Positions 9,960 through 21,382 of a stretch of DNA of 64,000 bases are shown in pieces; the first letter of the stretch is position 1, and the number at the start of each line of letters is the position of its first letter. The stretch covers positions 2,046,001-2,110,000 of the forward strand of contig JAFCMP010000112.1 in the NCBI GenBank assembly GCA_017506865.1, given 5' to 3'. A model generated the notes under the pieces. It saw only the letters and a list, made by a program, of their open reading frames with translations. It did no database searches and had not been told where the DNA came from. The DNA comes from Tribonema minus (Eukaryota; Sar; Xanthophyceae; Tribonematales; Tribonemataceae). A program made the position numbers and the translations under genes.

Positions 9960-12067
9960 TGGCAGGGGAGGGGGCGTGTCGACGCCGCGGCTGTACCTCT
10001 TGTAGGACTTCGAGGCCACGCCGGCCTGGACGCGCTTGCGGAGCTCGGCGAACTGCGCCTTGTCGCCAGGCGCGAACTTGGCGACGTATGGGCGGCTGGC
10101 AGCTACGGCAGCCCAGTTGGCCTTGTTGAGCTTCTCCGTGCAGTTCGCGAAGGTGTGAGGGTCCTTGCAGTTGTAGCAGTCGACAGGCGTCGACGCTCCG
10201 TCTCGGCCCCGGACGTTGAGCGCGTTGATCTCGAAGCAGGCCATGATGACCTGTGCGCGCGAGTTCGAGTCCCTCGGCTTAGGTGTCGGCCTGGCGGCGG
10301 GAGCTGTCGAGGGCGTCGCGAGCGGCGTCGAGTCGCGCACCGAGGACTGCAGGCACCGGAAGTTCGGCGGGAAGAGCGGGAAGCGTGCAAGCTTCGGCGG
10401 CGTGGCCTCGTGGCCGCCGCGGAGGTGCTTGCTCACGCGCTCGATGAATTCCGTCGACGTGAACTTCGTGGGGTGCTTCGTGATGTCCTCGAGCCAGCTG
10501 GAGATCGTGTTGTACTGTCGAGAGATGACGCCGACGCCGCCGCGCACCAGCAACTTGTCGTCCTCAGGGTTGAGGGAGTTGCGGATGGCGCACTGCGTGG
10601 TGAAGTACGACACGAAGTTCTGCAGGGACGCGCCGGTAGGCAGGGAAATTTGCAGGGTGTCGGCGGCGAATCGATGATCGGATGCTGCTCTCGGTGTCCT
10701 CGAAGTGCAGGTTGAGCTGCGTGAAGAACCAGATGAACAGCTCGCCATCGCGCATCGTCGTCAACTTCTTGCCCTCGCTGATCCACTGCGTCGCGCGCTG
10801 TCTGACCGTGGCGACCAGGGGGTGGCCGCCGGTGATCTTCGCGCTGACACCGTAGACCATCTGCTCGAACCAGGCGCAGCCGAAATCGTCCTCTCGACGG
10901 ACTCCGAGGTCCTCCCACCGTGGCTTCAGAATCTGGCGCTGGCGCAGTTCGTTGGCGCGCAGGCGAATGCGCGTAGCCAGTACATCGCGCGCCATCCAGA
11001 GCTCGTGGATGTTGCCGATCTCGACGGTGATGGGCTGGAACTCGGCTCTGAGCGTGGGCGATATGCGCGCTATCGCGCAGTTGTCGCTGTCGAAGCCAGA
11101 GTCGCTGTCGACGCGCGCGGGTGCCGTCGAGCCGCTGCCGCTGCCGCCGCCCTGCGGCGCGCCGCCGCCGTTGGGCGGGCCGCTGCCACCATCGCCGCCT
11201 CCGCCACCACTGTCGTCGCCGCCGCCGTCTCCGTCGCCGCCTGGGTTTCCACCCGAGCCGCTGCTGCGGCTAGCGATGAGCTGGTCAGCGTAGGCGCGAA
11301 TGGCGGCGCCAAAGTCGTCTGCGCCGTCGGGGCGCACGTCGGGGTAGGGCACTGCCTCCGTGATGACTGGCGGGGCCTGGAGCATGGTCCGCGCGTGGTG
11401 CGTCGAGCTGTGCTCCCAGGTCTTGATGGTAGCGTGCGGGTCGTCGATCGACGAGTCGCGTTCCGAGGGGTCGGCGAGCATCGTCGAGAGCGAGCGTGGC
11501 TCCAGGAGCTCGGTGTTGGGCTTCCTGTCGCCTGCACGACCACCGGTGGGGATGGTGGACGCGGCTGAGGCATCGTCCGCGGCGCCTGACCCGGTCGCCT
11601 GGTTCGGCGTGCGCATGGCACTCGAGGCGATGCCGACGCGCGTAGCGGCGGCTGCCAACTGACTGGGTGTCGGAGTCGTCGTCACGCGTGCAGCGGCGGC
11701 GCGCCGCCTGCGCGCTGAAGTAGGTGGACCCGTGGTCGTCGCGGCGGCCCTCGGCGACGTCGTCGAGCTCGCGAGGGATGTCGCGCATGCCGCCGACGAG
11801 ATCGGCGCAGCGACGTGAGAGCTCTCCGACGTTCTGTGCCGTGCGCTCCCAGCTCTCGCGCTCCTTCATCACCTGTCCCTCTGCCTGCGTTAGGCGGGCG
11901 CCGAGGTTGTGGTCGGCTTCCTCGAGTGCCGCGAGGTCTGTCGACAGCGAGGCGTAGAGCGAGTCCATCGACTCCTGCCCTGCTGCGATGGCCACCTCCG
12001 CTGCCTGTGCCTGCTTGCGCAGGTCTTCTGTCTCATCCGTGAGACGACCTATCCCGTGCATAACCAC
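9957..12067 (-). pseudogene. Element A gag, middle and C-terminal part
   Basis: A gag polyprotein spread over three frames: a coiled-coil-like segment (MVMHGIGRLTDETEDLRKQ), a low-complexity Gly/Ser region, the capsid-like part (VRREDDFGCAWFEQMVYGVS; element C has NREDDFGCEWLAPFTMGL) and a nucleocapsid knuckle CYNCKDPHTFANC. The knuckle is CX2CX3HX4C, one residue shorter than the usual CX2CX4HX4C; element C has the same spacing. Frameshifts lie near 11,650 and 10,700. Gag would form the particle and bind the RNA. Confidence 0.78.
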
Positions 12068-12545
12068 CTAGAGTTGGGACTTGATGTTGCTGATCTCGCG
12101 CTCGGCTAGCCCGCAGCGCGCCTGAGCCCCTTCGGCCTTAGCGGTCGCCGCGTCACACCTCGACAAGGCGTGGATGTGTGCTGCCTCTGGCGCGCGCAAT
12201 CTGTCCTCAACTCGGCGCATGTTCTCCATGGGTCTGGCTGTGGCTGCAGCCTGCAGCTGCAGCAGCTGTCCCTCCTCCCCTTTAACAAGGAGAGGTGCTG
12301 CACCGTGCGCCAGGCTGGCGCGGTACGTGAGGGGAGCTGCGGGACCCTGGGCATGCAGTGCCGGGTTCGCTAGGGTGTGGTCTTCTTCGTCTGTGTCGAT
12401 AGACGCCAGTGGGTCCCCCCAACCGGATGTCTGCTTCACGACGAGGCCTTCCAAGGGGTTTGACGCAGGCCATGGGCCTTCACCCTCGGTGGACGTGGTA
12501 GCCTGGGCGAGCGCTTTGGTGTCCTCCCTCAGGGCGATTTCAAGC
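12068..12545 (-). pseudogene. Element A gag N-terminal coiled-coil segment
   Basis: Minus frame rich in Ala, Glu, Arg and Leu, with a heptad-like stretch (MENMRRVEDRLRAPEAAHIH, then AEREISNIKSQL). It ends in TAG at 12068-12070, just before the next gag frame. Upstream it is cut off from the gag start at 13226 by palindrome 2. No homology to element C's gag N-terminus is visible, so this end evolves quickly. Confidence 0.5.
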
Positions 12546-12949
12546 AAGATCAGACCGGTTATGGTAAATCAGACCGAGACAGTTTGTCCTAAGTAAGGTC
12601 TTGAAGTTGGCCGAGTTAGTTGAGGTTGCTTGCACCAACGTTGCAGGACTCGGTCTGGCGCACCTGATGCTTGAACAGGAACTTCAATTGAGTCAGAAGT
12701 TCAACCTCAACTTGCAGTTTGAGTTCAAATATTTAACTTCAAGTGTAGCCCAACTTCAACTGATTTTGGGCCTTCAAATGCAAGTTGCGGTTCAACTTCT
12801 GACTCAATTGAAGTTTCTGTTCAGCCATCGGGTGCGCCAGACCGAGTCCTACCAAATTGGTACAAGCAACCTCAACTAACTCGGCCAACTTCAAGACCTT
12901 ACTTAGGACAAACTGTCTCGGTCTGATTTACCATAACCGGTCTGATCTT
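12546..12949. mobile_element. 404-bp palindromic foldback element 2
   Basis: A near-perfect inverted repeat centred near 12748. The left end AAGATCAGACCGGTTATGG matches the complement of CCATAACCGGTCTGATCTT at the right end. Arms continue through GACAGTTTGTCCTAAGTAAG, GGTCTTGAAGTTGGCC, GAGTTAGTTGAGGTTGCTTG and ACTTCAATTGAGTCAGAAG. The core is full of TTCAA/TTGAA words, like palindrome 1, but the end sequences differ. It interrupts element A's gag between the start (13226) and the coiled-coil segment. No clear target duplication is visible. Confidence 0.78.
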
Positions 12950-13226
12950 CGCCAATTCAAACCTCCTCTTAATCGCCAGTTCTGTACCGACTGGGGTAAG
13001 GGTGGTGTCCTGTGCTGCTGCGTCGCCAGGTGCGCTCCCAGCAAGTGGCTGGTGAGCGACTTCCGCAGAACTGAAACCGGCAAGTACTAATTATAAGTGT
13101 GTCAGTCTGCTGTTCCAAGCGTTCGCGTGCCTTGACCGCATGCATGCCTCTAGGCTTAGCCTTGGGCAGCAGGTCGTCGAACGCATGCTTGGGACGAGTC
13201 TCCTGGTTGTCGTCCATGGCGTCCAT
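12950..13226 (-). pseudogene. Element A gag start, cut by palindrome 2
   Basis: The first ATG after the LTR and PBS is at 13226 (MDAMDDNQETRPKHAFDDLL). It is polar and charged, then degenerates into a stop before the palindrome. In element C the gag ATG follows the LTR end by 61 bases; here it follows by a similar distance (62 bases from 13288). Confidence 0.5.
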
Positions 13227-13263
13227 GACTGCTGGATGTGCTGGTGCCACCAGCACAGTCGAG

Positions 13264-13287
13264 GTCGCTCGAGGTATCGGAACCAAC
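13264..13287 (-). other. Primer binding site region of element A
   Basis: Directly after the 5' LTR end (CACCACA on minus) comes GTTGGTTCCGATACC. Element C has GTTGGTTCCCGAGTACG at the same place. A tRNA primer site beginning TGGTTCC two bases inside the LTR is likely. I could not identify the tRNA. Confidence 0.5.
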
Positions 13288-13594
13288 TGTGGTGCACCAC
13301 CTGCCAGGATCAGGCTGTGCCACAAGGAGCTAAATAGACTAGTAGAGACAAACAACAAAGGCACACACCAAGGCGCTGCGTCCAACGTCAAGGTGGTATA
13401 TTGCCCTGCTGCTGCTCTAGAGTGAGCACAGCAGAGAGAAACAAGCAGTTTCTCAAAGATATGACAGTTACGGATCAGTTGCATATCGACGAGTCGGACT
13501 CGTCGAGGAGTCGAGTCGACAAGTGGGTCTCGACACGGTCGAGACCGATCGACAGCCGAACGAATCGAGAAAACATATGGTCAGAATCACCACA
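13288..13594 (-). repeat. 5' LTR of element A
   Basis: On minus it starts TGTGGTGATTCTGACC (13594) and ends in CA at 13288, next to the PBS. Its middle aligns with the 3' LTR at 1780-1935. It contains two short hairpins near 13480-13550: CGACGAGTC/GACTCGTCG with one base between, and GGTCTCGAC/GTCGAGACC with a 3-nt loop. Confidence 0.7.
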
Positions 13595-13694
13595 CATGTG
13601 ACGCGAAACTGGCATATGCCACCAGCTGCGGCTTGCTTTGCACACTGTGTACGATGACACTTGGAGTCGAGGCAGTAGCTGATGGCGAAAATGT

Positions 13695-14117
13695 TCAGCT
13701 TTCGTCCTCCAGCTCACGCTGGCGGTCTTCGCTCCTGAGGCCCTCAAGTGCCCGCCTTATGGTGCCGCCCTGGTAAAATGACGCTTCGGATCCTGCCGCG
13801 GACCACATGCGCTCCCAGTGAATCCAGTGCAGCAGCTTACCCAGCTGTGACTGTGCCGTGCGCATGCCCCGAATGTGGGGGGACATGTTTCCGTAGCGCT
13901 CGCGGTGGTACTCCGTGTTCAGGTGCTCGCTTATCTGGCGTCCCTCGCGCCAAATGCGCCTTACCAAATCATCGCACAGGGGAGGCAGTGGCGCCTCGTG
14001 CCTCGACCGCTTGGTTTGTGCTCCAGCTTCAAGTGTGCGCGCGCAAGCAACGTCATGTACGACTGGGCTCGGCATGACCTGTTGCAGCAGGCGGCAGCAG
14101 CAGGCCCGGGGCGCCAT
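13695..14117 (-). CDS. Possible hypothetical ORF fragment
   Basis: A 140-codon minus frame with a charged, protein-like C-terminal half (RQISEHLNTEYHRERYG, GKLLHWIHWERMW, ending RQRELEDES). I do not recognise it. It lies between element A and the TRIM-like element. It may be an exon or a chance frame; an open plus frame overlaps it. Confidence 0.25.
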   Translation of the reverse strand: MAPRACCCRLLQQVMPSPVVHDVACARTLEAGAQTKRSRHEAPLPPLCDDLVRRIWREGRQISEHLNTEYHRERYGNMSPHIRGMRTAQSQLGKLLHWIHWERMWSAAGSEASFYQGGTIRRALEGLRSEDRQRELEDES

Positions 14118-14576
14118 AGTCTGCCAATGGCGCGCCCGGTTGTGATGGCCATGTTTCGCAACACACAGCGCCGCTGGCTGCGTGCAGCTGTGGGTTCAAC
14201 AGCATTCTGCATCATCGATACCGATGGCAAGCACGAGGTGCTTGCCAAGGTGATGGCGCTCGCTGCACGACGATACGGGGCAGCAGCTGCTGCTGGCGTA
14301 GTCATCGCAGACATTGATGAGGCAGCTGCGCCTGATGCGGTCTTGCCTGACAACACTCATGTGATCCACGCCAATATATTTGCTCTTTTCAAGACGTTTT
14401 CGCAAGAAATGAAAGCGATGCCAACGCAGCAAGCATTTGAGTTGGCCACGGATCTGTGCATAATCGGCCGCAATAGAATACAAGGCAGGGTGATCGAAGT
14501 GATCGACCCCCTGTGGCCCAGAAGCGGTCCCGGAACGCCACGGGACAGCTGTGATGGCACAGGCTGGGCTAGCTAA
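14034..14576 (+). CDS. Possible hypothetical ORF cut by the TRIM-like element
   Basis: The plus frame includes VMAMFRNTQRRWLRAAVG, AFCIIDTDGKHEVLAKVMAL and ATDLCIIGRNRIQGRVIEVI. It reads like folded-protein sequence but matches no family I know. The frame runs into the LTR at 14551, so the last residues are LTR-derived. The retro-insertion may have truncated a host exon. A nearby minus-strand frame competes, so confidence is low. Confidence 0.28.
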   Translation, partial: CARASNVMYDWARHDLLQQAAAAGPGRHSLPMARPVVMAMFRNTQRRWLRAAVGSTAFCIIDTDGKHEVLAKVMALAARRYGAAAAAGVVIADIDEAAAPDAVLPDNTHVIHANIFALFKTFSQEMKAMPTQQAFELATDLCIIGRNRIQGRVIEVIDPLWPRSGPGTPRDSCDGTGWAS

Positions 14577-14970
14577 GCAGCACACTGTCTACTAGATGTT
14601 GCCCAGGCACAGAACAACCAAGGGGGCCATCACCTAACCATGGATATCAAGCAGATGCACACACAAGCAACTCCTCCAGACAATTCAACAGCAAGGCATT
14701 CAGTGAGCAGGCAAACAACACACACACCCATGGGTAACTAAGCCACAGACATGACATTTACCTTGGTGCCCAAAGCCAAGCTGGAGAGAGAGTGAAGGCA
14801 CAATCAGATGCCCAAACTCAAACAGGGGGTTTTCCCCCTGTGTCACCTAGTTGCACCATATGCTACCATTGAACCGTGGGGTCCCTCAGAGGCTGACCAT
14901 TCCACCTGTGGTGCACGTGACTGAAGCAACAGATCGGTCAGCGACCCCCATAACTTGACGTGCCATAACA
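14551..14970. repeat. Left LTR of the TRIM-like element
   Basis: 420 bp, TGTGATGG...CCATAACA. It contains a perfect 7-bp hairpin CAGGGGG-TTTT-CCCCCTG, which is where the extra repeat of the right LTR begins. Confidence 0.85.
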
Positions 14971-15747
14971 GTTCCCCCTCCTTAGACAATGCTTGGTCCC
15001 CAAGCATGCCCACTGGAGCAGGTGCAGTGACCGCGTGGTCGTTTAAACTGCAGGGTGAACACGGAGACACAAACCATGCGCTAACGCCGGCGCACAATGC
15101 TGAGGTAACCGCTACAAGCTAGGCCTCGCGCGTCGCGCGTCAGCTATGAACACTAGAGCTTTGCGCGCTGCGCGTCGCTCACGTACAAAAATCCCCCATG
15201 TGCCCCAAACCGGACGGCTCGTGGAGCCTTTGATTACTAGGCCCTGAGCGGCATGCTGTACTGTCGCGCCAGCGTTGGGCTGGCAAACGTAGCGCCATTG
15301 ACGATTGCTCTTGGACCGCTTCACCATGGTGCACCTGACATAAGAGAGGAGGGCTGCGCAAGGCGCAGGACGTGTGACGTGGGCGCATACATGCTGCCGC
15401 TTGTCGTGAATGATCGGATGTAGAGGGGAGGGCTGCGCAAGGCGCAGTATGAGTGGTTGTGCACAGGGCGCAATGCGATGCGCAGGGCGCAATGCGATGC
15501 GCAGGGCGCAATATGACTTCAAGCTCAACTGTAACATGTGGCCGTGCATGCGCAAGGCGCAATGGAGAGCCGTTGTGGGAGCTGTGTGGTCGAAAATGTG
15601 CATGCGCAAGGCGCAATGGAGAGCTCGAGTGGCTTTTTAGCTTAACCGAAAAATTGTGCACCACGGGGTAGAGGTAGAGGAAATTTAAGCTGATCATTTT
15701 CCCTCAGACTCCAGTAAAACTGGTATATTCCCTCAGACTCCTCCAAC

Positions 15748-16302
15748 TGTGATGGCACAGGCTGGGCTAGCTAAGCAGCACACTGTCTACTAGATGTTGC
15801 CCAGGCACAGAACAACCAAGGGGGCCATCACCTAACCATGGATATCAAGCAGATGCACACACAAGCAACTCCTCCAGACAATTCAACAGCAAGGCATTCA
15901 GTGAGCAGGCAAACAACACACACACCCATGGGTAACTAAGCCACAGACATGACATTTACCTTGGTGCCCAAAGCCAAGCTGGAGAGAGAGTGAAGGCACA
16001 ATCAGATGCCCAAACTCAAACAGGGGGTTTTCCCCCTGTGTCACCTAGTTGCACCATATGCTACCATTGAACCGTGGGGTCCCTCAGAGGCTGACCATTC
16101 CACCTGTGGTGCACGTGACTGAAGCAACAGATCGGTCAGCGACCCCCATAACTTGACGTGTTTTTCCCCCTGTGTCACCTAGTTGCACCATATGCTACCA
16201 TTGAACCGTGGGGTCCCTCAGAGGCTGACCATTCCACCTGTGGTGCACGTGACTGAAGCAACAGATCGGTCAGCGACCCCCATAACTTGACGTGCCATAA
16301 CA
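15748..16302. repeat. Right LTR with internal 3' duplication
   Basis: It matches the left LTR up to TTGACGTG (16160). The last ~140 bp (from the TTTT loop of the CAGGGGG hairpin to the end) are then repeated as 16161-16302. The duplication breakpoint falls at the hairpin loop. Confidence 0.85.
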
Positions 16303-17046
16303 CAGCGCAATCGAGGCAGTACCTGAGCGCGCACGGTCAGATGTAGTGGTTACCTACTGCTTTTCTTATTTAATGCACCCTGGGCTCCGTCGTTCGTGTT
16401 GCTTGGTGCACTCATTGTAGTCATATGTTATGGTGACATTGTGCCATTTGTATCATGTTCGTGACATACACATGCTGCACTGATTGATAAGGTTGTACAG
16501 ATGTGATGGTGACAATCTACCAATCGTATGTACAGCTTAATATTAAGGTGACGGTCTACCACTAGATGCGATCTTCGAATAACACCAACACTTGTTGTGT
16601 CATGTCGCGTCCGCACTGATGGCATGGTTGCGTCCGTTGTCTGGCCTCGATCTTCAAGCGTGAGAGCCCTTGGGCCAGCAATCCTGCGCATCGTGCTGTT
16701 CCCAGCACTCTAAGGCAAAATGAACAGCTTCTTGTAGCAAGCCATGCCATGATCTGCACGTCTATGAGTTGCTGAGTCGACTGGTATGTGACTACACGGA
16801 TTGTGCAAGAGGCCACGACCTGTGCTGCAGTACAAATCGCTTGCTGCTGCAACCAGGCAGAGCAGTCACAATGCCTTGGCAGCAATGCACATATCAGCAT
16901 CGAAACATGCTTGCGGATTATGCGGCATGTACAGTTACACGGAGGACCTTGATGGAGGGAGGACCTGCACTGGAATGGTCTCTAGACAGTTGATCAACGT
17001 GGCGTTCCATTACACGTTGCATATTGCAATCACATTGAGTTGATCA
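16303..17046. other. Spacer with no supported gene
   Basis: Short frames only, and no repeats or motifs that I can support. Confidence 0.5.
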
Positions 17047-17082
17047 GGCCGAGGGGTTGTGGACCTACACATGTAAATGAAA
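17047..17082 (+). mobile_element. LINE-type 3' tail remnant
   Basis: GGCCGAGGGGTTGTGGACCT then ACACATGTAAATGAAAAAA matches the tail of the LINE at 23260-28842 with a few changes. It is not followed by GTAC, unlike the other tails. The upstream limit is not visible. Confidence 0.55.
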
Positions 17083-20000
17083 AAAGAGTGACACAACAGC
17101 TTACCACAGTAGACATAAGGATGACTGGTCAACGATGCATGTAATGGCAGCAATGCAAAGTGACAGCCACGCTGCATGCGCTCAAGTTGCGACATATGCT
17201 GCGACAGCAACGTCTACCACCTCTGAAACGGCACATCAGTTGTGCGGGTACAATCAGAACGAATGGCATGGCAGGTTTGCCAAAGACGACCATCAGGCTG
17301 AGCAACTGTACTGAGTGGCATGGCAGCTTTGTAGGAAAGGATCATTAGGCTTGGCATCTGTACATAACTGTATTGAATGCGCCAGACCATTGGCAAGCAG
17401 CAGCAACAGCAGCCGCAATGACGGTTCCAATAGCCATGTGCTGCACTTTCTGCTGCGAATGTGAAGCTGCTTAGTCGCTGAGCGGACCAGTCGGACGCGG
17501 CGATGCTGTGCTTACTCCAGCGCATAGGTCCGTTGTGCGCGCCCATCTTGGGCAAATGCATTCCCTGACGCCATCTGCCTTGTGCCGCGCGCATCGGTCC
17601 CTCGCCTAACCACACAACAAGCAGTGATAACGGCACTGAGCTTTGCTGATGCTTGCTTCGGCTCAGGCAAAAGCTTTGAGTGGTGAGAGCGCCGTGTTAT
17701 CCACTCTAGTCATCAAGACTTCAAAGACTTCGATTGACTGGCACTAGCAAGGCTCAGGTTGAAGTCGACCTGCATCACACATGTGGCTGGGGATTGCAAT
17801 ACAAAGCCATTATTGATTTCCTCAGATTTATACTACTATAAAGTACTTCAAGTAGTAGCTAGCTAACTGGAATCCTTCAGCAGGACCCTGATCTTGCAAC
17901 ACATCGACGTCGTGTCAACAACGCAATATGAGGCACAGTGTGTTTCCTCAACTTAGATCGACTCACTCACTCCATGACAAGAACACACGAGGCAGAGGCA
18001 GCAGCCAAACAGGTCACCACTCATTGAATATATCAGCTCAATATGTCTATTCTGCTTGCGATAACGCTCTGCACAGTGGCTAACCTCCTGGCGATATGCT
18101 GCAACATGACTACCAACCTTCTGGCGACATGCTGCAACGCTCACATGTTTAGGGTTGTGCCAAGCAAATCATATATATGTACTTTGTACGTTACAGCTGC
18201 AAATGTATGCAGATGACCAAATATCCTACACGCTCTATGCGTTATTATATACGGCAGTTAAGCCATTTTGGTACTTTGTGAGCAGCACAGAATGTATACG
18301 TCACGATTCTTCCGGATTGAGCAAAGGTGCTGCTGTTGAAAATGATGTTTAGGGACATGAGTGAACAGCTGGTGGTAGTAGTCAAGAAGTTGTGTACGTT
18401 TCCAGCTGCGAAGCAGATGCCATGTGGCACCGCTCATAAGGGGAATTTTATGCTTGTGCTTAAATTCGTCATCGAATCCACTTTCAGGTCTGCGAAGCTG
18501 TGATGGCAGCCAACATGCTGGAAGAAAAAGAAATTGAAAGGAGTTGACTGTACGTTGGGCCTGTTGGAGATATATTGCCATACAAAGCACTACAATAACA
18601 TAAAATATGATGGTAATATATGCCATACGCAAGATATTCATACGCTGGCGCACATCCCTACACATATTGAATCGAGTCTTGTGTTGGTACAGTGACATGC
18701 AATTGGGCACTGTATGGTCGAATCACTGTCGCACTGCCATGGTGGCCGTCACCGCGGAGCGGTGCTTAAGAAGATAAACGCCCATACCCAGCAGCACCTG
18801 ATAACCGTCAGGTGTTGAAAAGTCAGCGTTGTCGTACTCGTGTGCTGTATCACGTGGCGATGGCTGAGAGCATACTTTTTGAAGTCATGGCATGCTGCTG
18901 CAGAAGAAGATGTGCTCTCCAGCATGTCACATGCTGCAGTCCCCTGTGATTGACGACACTGCTGTCATGCCCTGTGAGTAGCGTATTGATGTCACAGAGA
19001 ACGGAGCCTACCACAACTACCACATACGCAGGCGTTCCTGGTAAGCAGACTCACCGCAGACGAAGATCACAGTGTAGCTATCTGCGCAGGTGCTTCAGAC
19101 AGTATAAGCGTACCAGGAGAAGCGAAGCAGTAGCGCAGCAATGGCAACAGCCAAGCTGAACAGCAAAGTTGCACCAACACGTGGTCTCGTAATACTGGCT
19201 CAGTGAGGTCGGAGCCGGATTTGTGCATCAACAGCAATCCGATCAGCAGCAGCAGCATTACAGCAGCACCACCAGCTACCCCACAGCAGGGGTGCGTGTT
19301 GACGTTACAGTTCCAAATTTGCTGCCGACTAATGTGTATGCTGCTTTGTTGCTGCCCAAGGTGGACACACGCCTTCTCTTATTCAAAATCAGCTGCAGCG
19401 TAGCCTCCTCATACACACACAAGCACTGGTTATCTCGGTGTACAACAGTTGCAGTTCGTAGTACCTGTTTTGATTGCAGCAGCTGCTATTGCCGCCCTGC
19501 CCATGCAAGCGCATCGCCAGGCCACCCTCCATTACGCCTGATAGTGCAGAATGAGCCACCCAGAGAGCGTCCAGGCTCTCTGTGGCGCTACTTATTGCTA
19601 GCAAGGGACGCTGCTGGTCCTGCACTTCAAATGCGCACTGTCTGGGAGCTCCAAGCACCCGGGCCCAGATAGTTATTCGTGCCCACCGGGCCCAAGTACG
19701 GACTCCTCATCCTCGTCGCCTGCATGGAGGCATGCAGCACAAGAAGGTGATCGATAGGCCCGCTGCAGCACCGCACATCTTGAGAATTTCTACAAGACGG
19801 TGTTGTCACACTCGCAAGCGGGTTTGAATGGCAACAGGCGGTCCTGCTCAGCCAAAAGCATCAAAACACAAGGCAACTCCTTTGACGCAAGTCCAACAAA
19901 ACCACAAACTTATGCATCTGCGTCACGGCCTACATGGCATCGTAATGCCGTGAGAATGCAACGCGTGTCTGTGTCATGCTGGAGCTCTCCATTTGATGGT

Positions 20001-21380
20001 GATATTGGTACCTCGCATGTGCAAGTCAAGTTACAAACTCATGAGGAACTAACAATCCATCAACAACAGTGTACAACAACCACTCGCGTCATTTGCGTCA
20101 GAGCTGTTGTGCACAATTGAAGCACAGCAGCTCAGTCTCCATATTCATCAGGGCAAGAGCCGCGAAGTACACAAGAGTTCAGGCAGACTGATATGAGCAG
20201 CTTTGAACAACCGCGCCATAGCGTGGCTGACGATTGTAAAACAGCAACGACAGGAGCACGCGGGCAGCACAGCAGCCTGCTGCTGCAGAAAGCCAGCATC
20301 ACTCTACAAGGTTGCCAGCAGCGATAAAACTAGCCAGTCGTACTTCGCAGTAGTAGCAGCAGCACCACCACCGGCAGCAGCAGTAGCAGCAGCGCAGCAC
20401 TTGTGCAATTGATAGCAGCAGCAGCTCTGATCGAAGCAATCCTGTGCTGCTGCTACCATCCACGAGTCCTCAGGCAGTAGCCAAAAAGAGTACACAGACT
20501 TTACTGGCAGCAGCATAATTTGCTGTTGTAGCAGCAGCAGCAGCAAAAGCATCCAGTTCGTGTTTACTCTTGTTCTGGCTGCCGATTTGATAGCTGCTGC
20601 CGTGCACGCCGGTGCAACGCTGTACGTGTTCTTTCAAAACTTTCAAGGTGATACGAAGCAAGTATATTGGCCACAGCACGTCACCCCAACACGGTTGTAA
20701 TGTTTTTCTCGTGCACAAATAGTACCACTGCTGCCTGATCTTCGCATCGCTGCTGAAGGGATGTACACAATAGTCATCCACGCAGACAAGGCAACGCTGT
20801 CTCTGCAGCAGGCAATGGTTCTCGACGGCCATCGCCTGAAAGCTGATGCAACACTATGAACGCGAGGTACGCACCTGAGTTTGTGGGTAGACACCTGGCC
20901 TTTAAGCGCACTCCTTTTCACCACTGATTCGAGCTGCCAGCCACCGTGTGCCTCCAGTGGTGGGTGGCGCAACGCCGTTGAATCCCTGCTGCAGTATGTA
21001 TGCAGACTTTTTCTAACCCTGAGCCATGCGGGGGCCGGTGAGTTCAGCCTGTGTCCGGAAGCGAGATGGTCACGCTTGAGCTCACAGCAACCTCCACCCT
21101 TCACCCGCAACCTCCACCCCTCACCCGCAACCCGCAAGCCTGAAATGAACGCTTGCTGACTTATTTTCCATCTTCAAGTATTGAAAAAGATAACTTGAAA
21201 AAAAACAGAGTTGCCGCAGGAAAACAAAAAGGTCGAGACCTGAAAAAAGTGAGCTTGCGGGTTGCGGGCGGGTTGCGGCTAGCGGATGTGGGAATCACAC
21301 AGTACAGGGACTGTCAGGACACAGCTCAACTGGTCAAGACAGCATCTGAGCACCACGGTGAGTTTGCACCTTTCATACAG
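17083..21380. other. Long spacer, mostly without supported genes
   Basis: CTG/CAG-rich tracts (notably 20343-20560) and short frames. One plus frame at 19223-19672 (149 codons, segments VRVDVTVPNLLPTNVYAALL and RPGSLWRYLLLARDAAGPAL) looks somewhat protein-like but matches nothing I know. Short GGGTTGCGG / CCGCAACCC words recur at 21090-21290, just upstream of the next gene. Confidence 0.4.
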
Positions 21381-21382
21381 CG

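Larger units (their letters stand above)
1669..13594 (-). mobile_element. Ty3/Gypsy retrotransposon A with DNA methyltransferase, decayed
   Basis: An old full-length chromodomain-bearing Gypsy element on the minus strand. Order: 5' LTR (13594-13288), PBS, gag, UAG, linker-protease, C5-cytosine methyltransferase, linker, RT, RNase H, integrase, chromodomain, polypurine tract, 3' LTR (2006-~1669). The protein order matches element C (35303-48514) once that element's inversion is undone. It is dead. I see a 1-base loss in the protease active site (~8795), a frame break in the methyltransferase (~8012), a 70-bp tandem duplication (7167-7306), a TAA in RT (5984-5986), a poly-C/G slip (~4919-4931), a TGA in integrase (4159-4161), at least two gag frameshifts and two palindrome insertions. 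The LTRs have diverged strongly, consistent with age. The outer edge of the left LTR is uncertain. Confidence 0.85.
14551..16302. mobile_element. TRIM-like non-autonomous LTR element
   Basis: Two direct repeats bound a 777-bp interior that has no polymerase or gag coding. The LTRs start TGTGATGGCAC and end GTGCCATAACA, nearly inverted ends of the TG...CA type. A CAGC target duplication flanks the element (14547-14550 and 16303-16306). The interior carries short repeats such as GCGCAATGCGATGCGCAG and CATGCGCAAGGCGCAATGGA. The LTRs look identical over ~413 bp apart from an internal duplication in the right one, so insertion is recent. Enzymes must be supplied by another element. Orientation is undetermined because no clear PBS or purine tract is visible. 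Confidence 0.8.

Noticed and set aside
20643-21137. 164-codon minus-strand frame upstream of gene copy 1
   Set aside because: No motif, no conservation upstream of gene copy 2, and overlaps repeated GGGTTGCGG-type spacer sequence.
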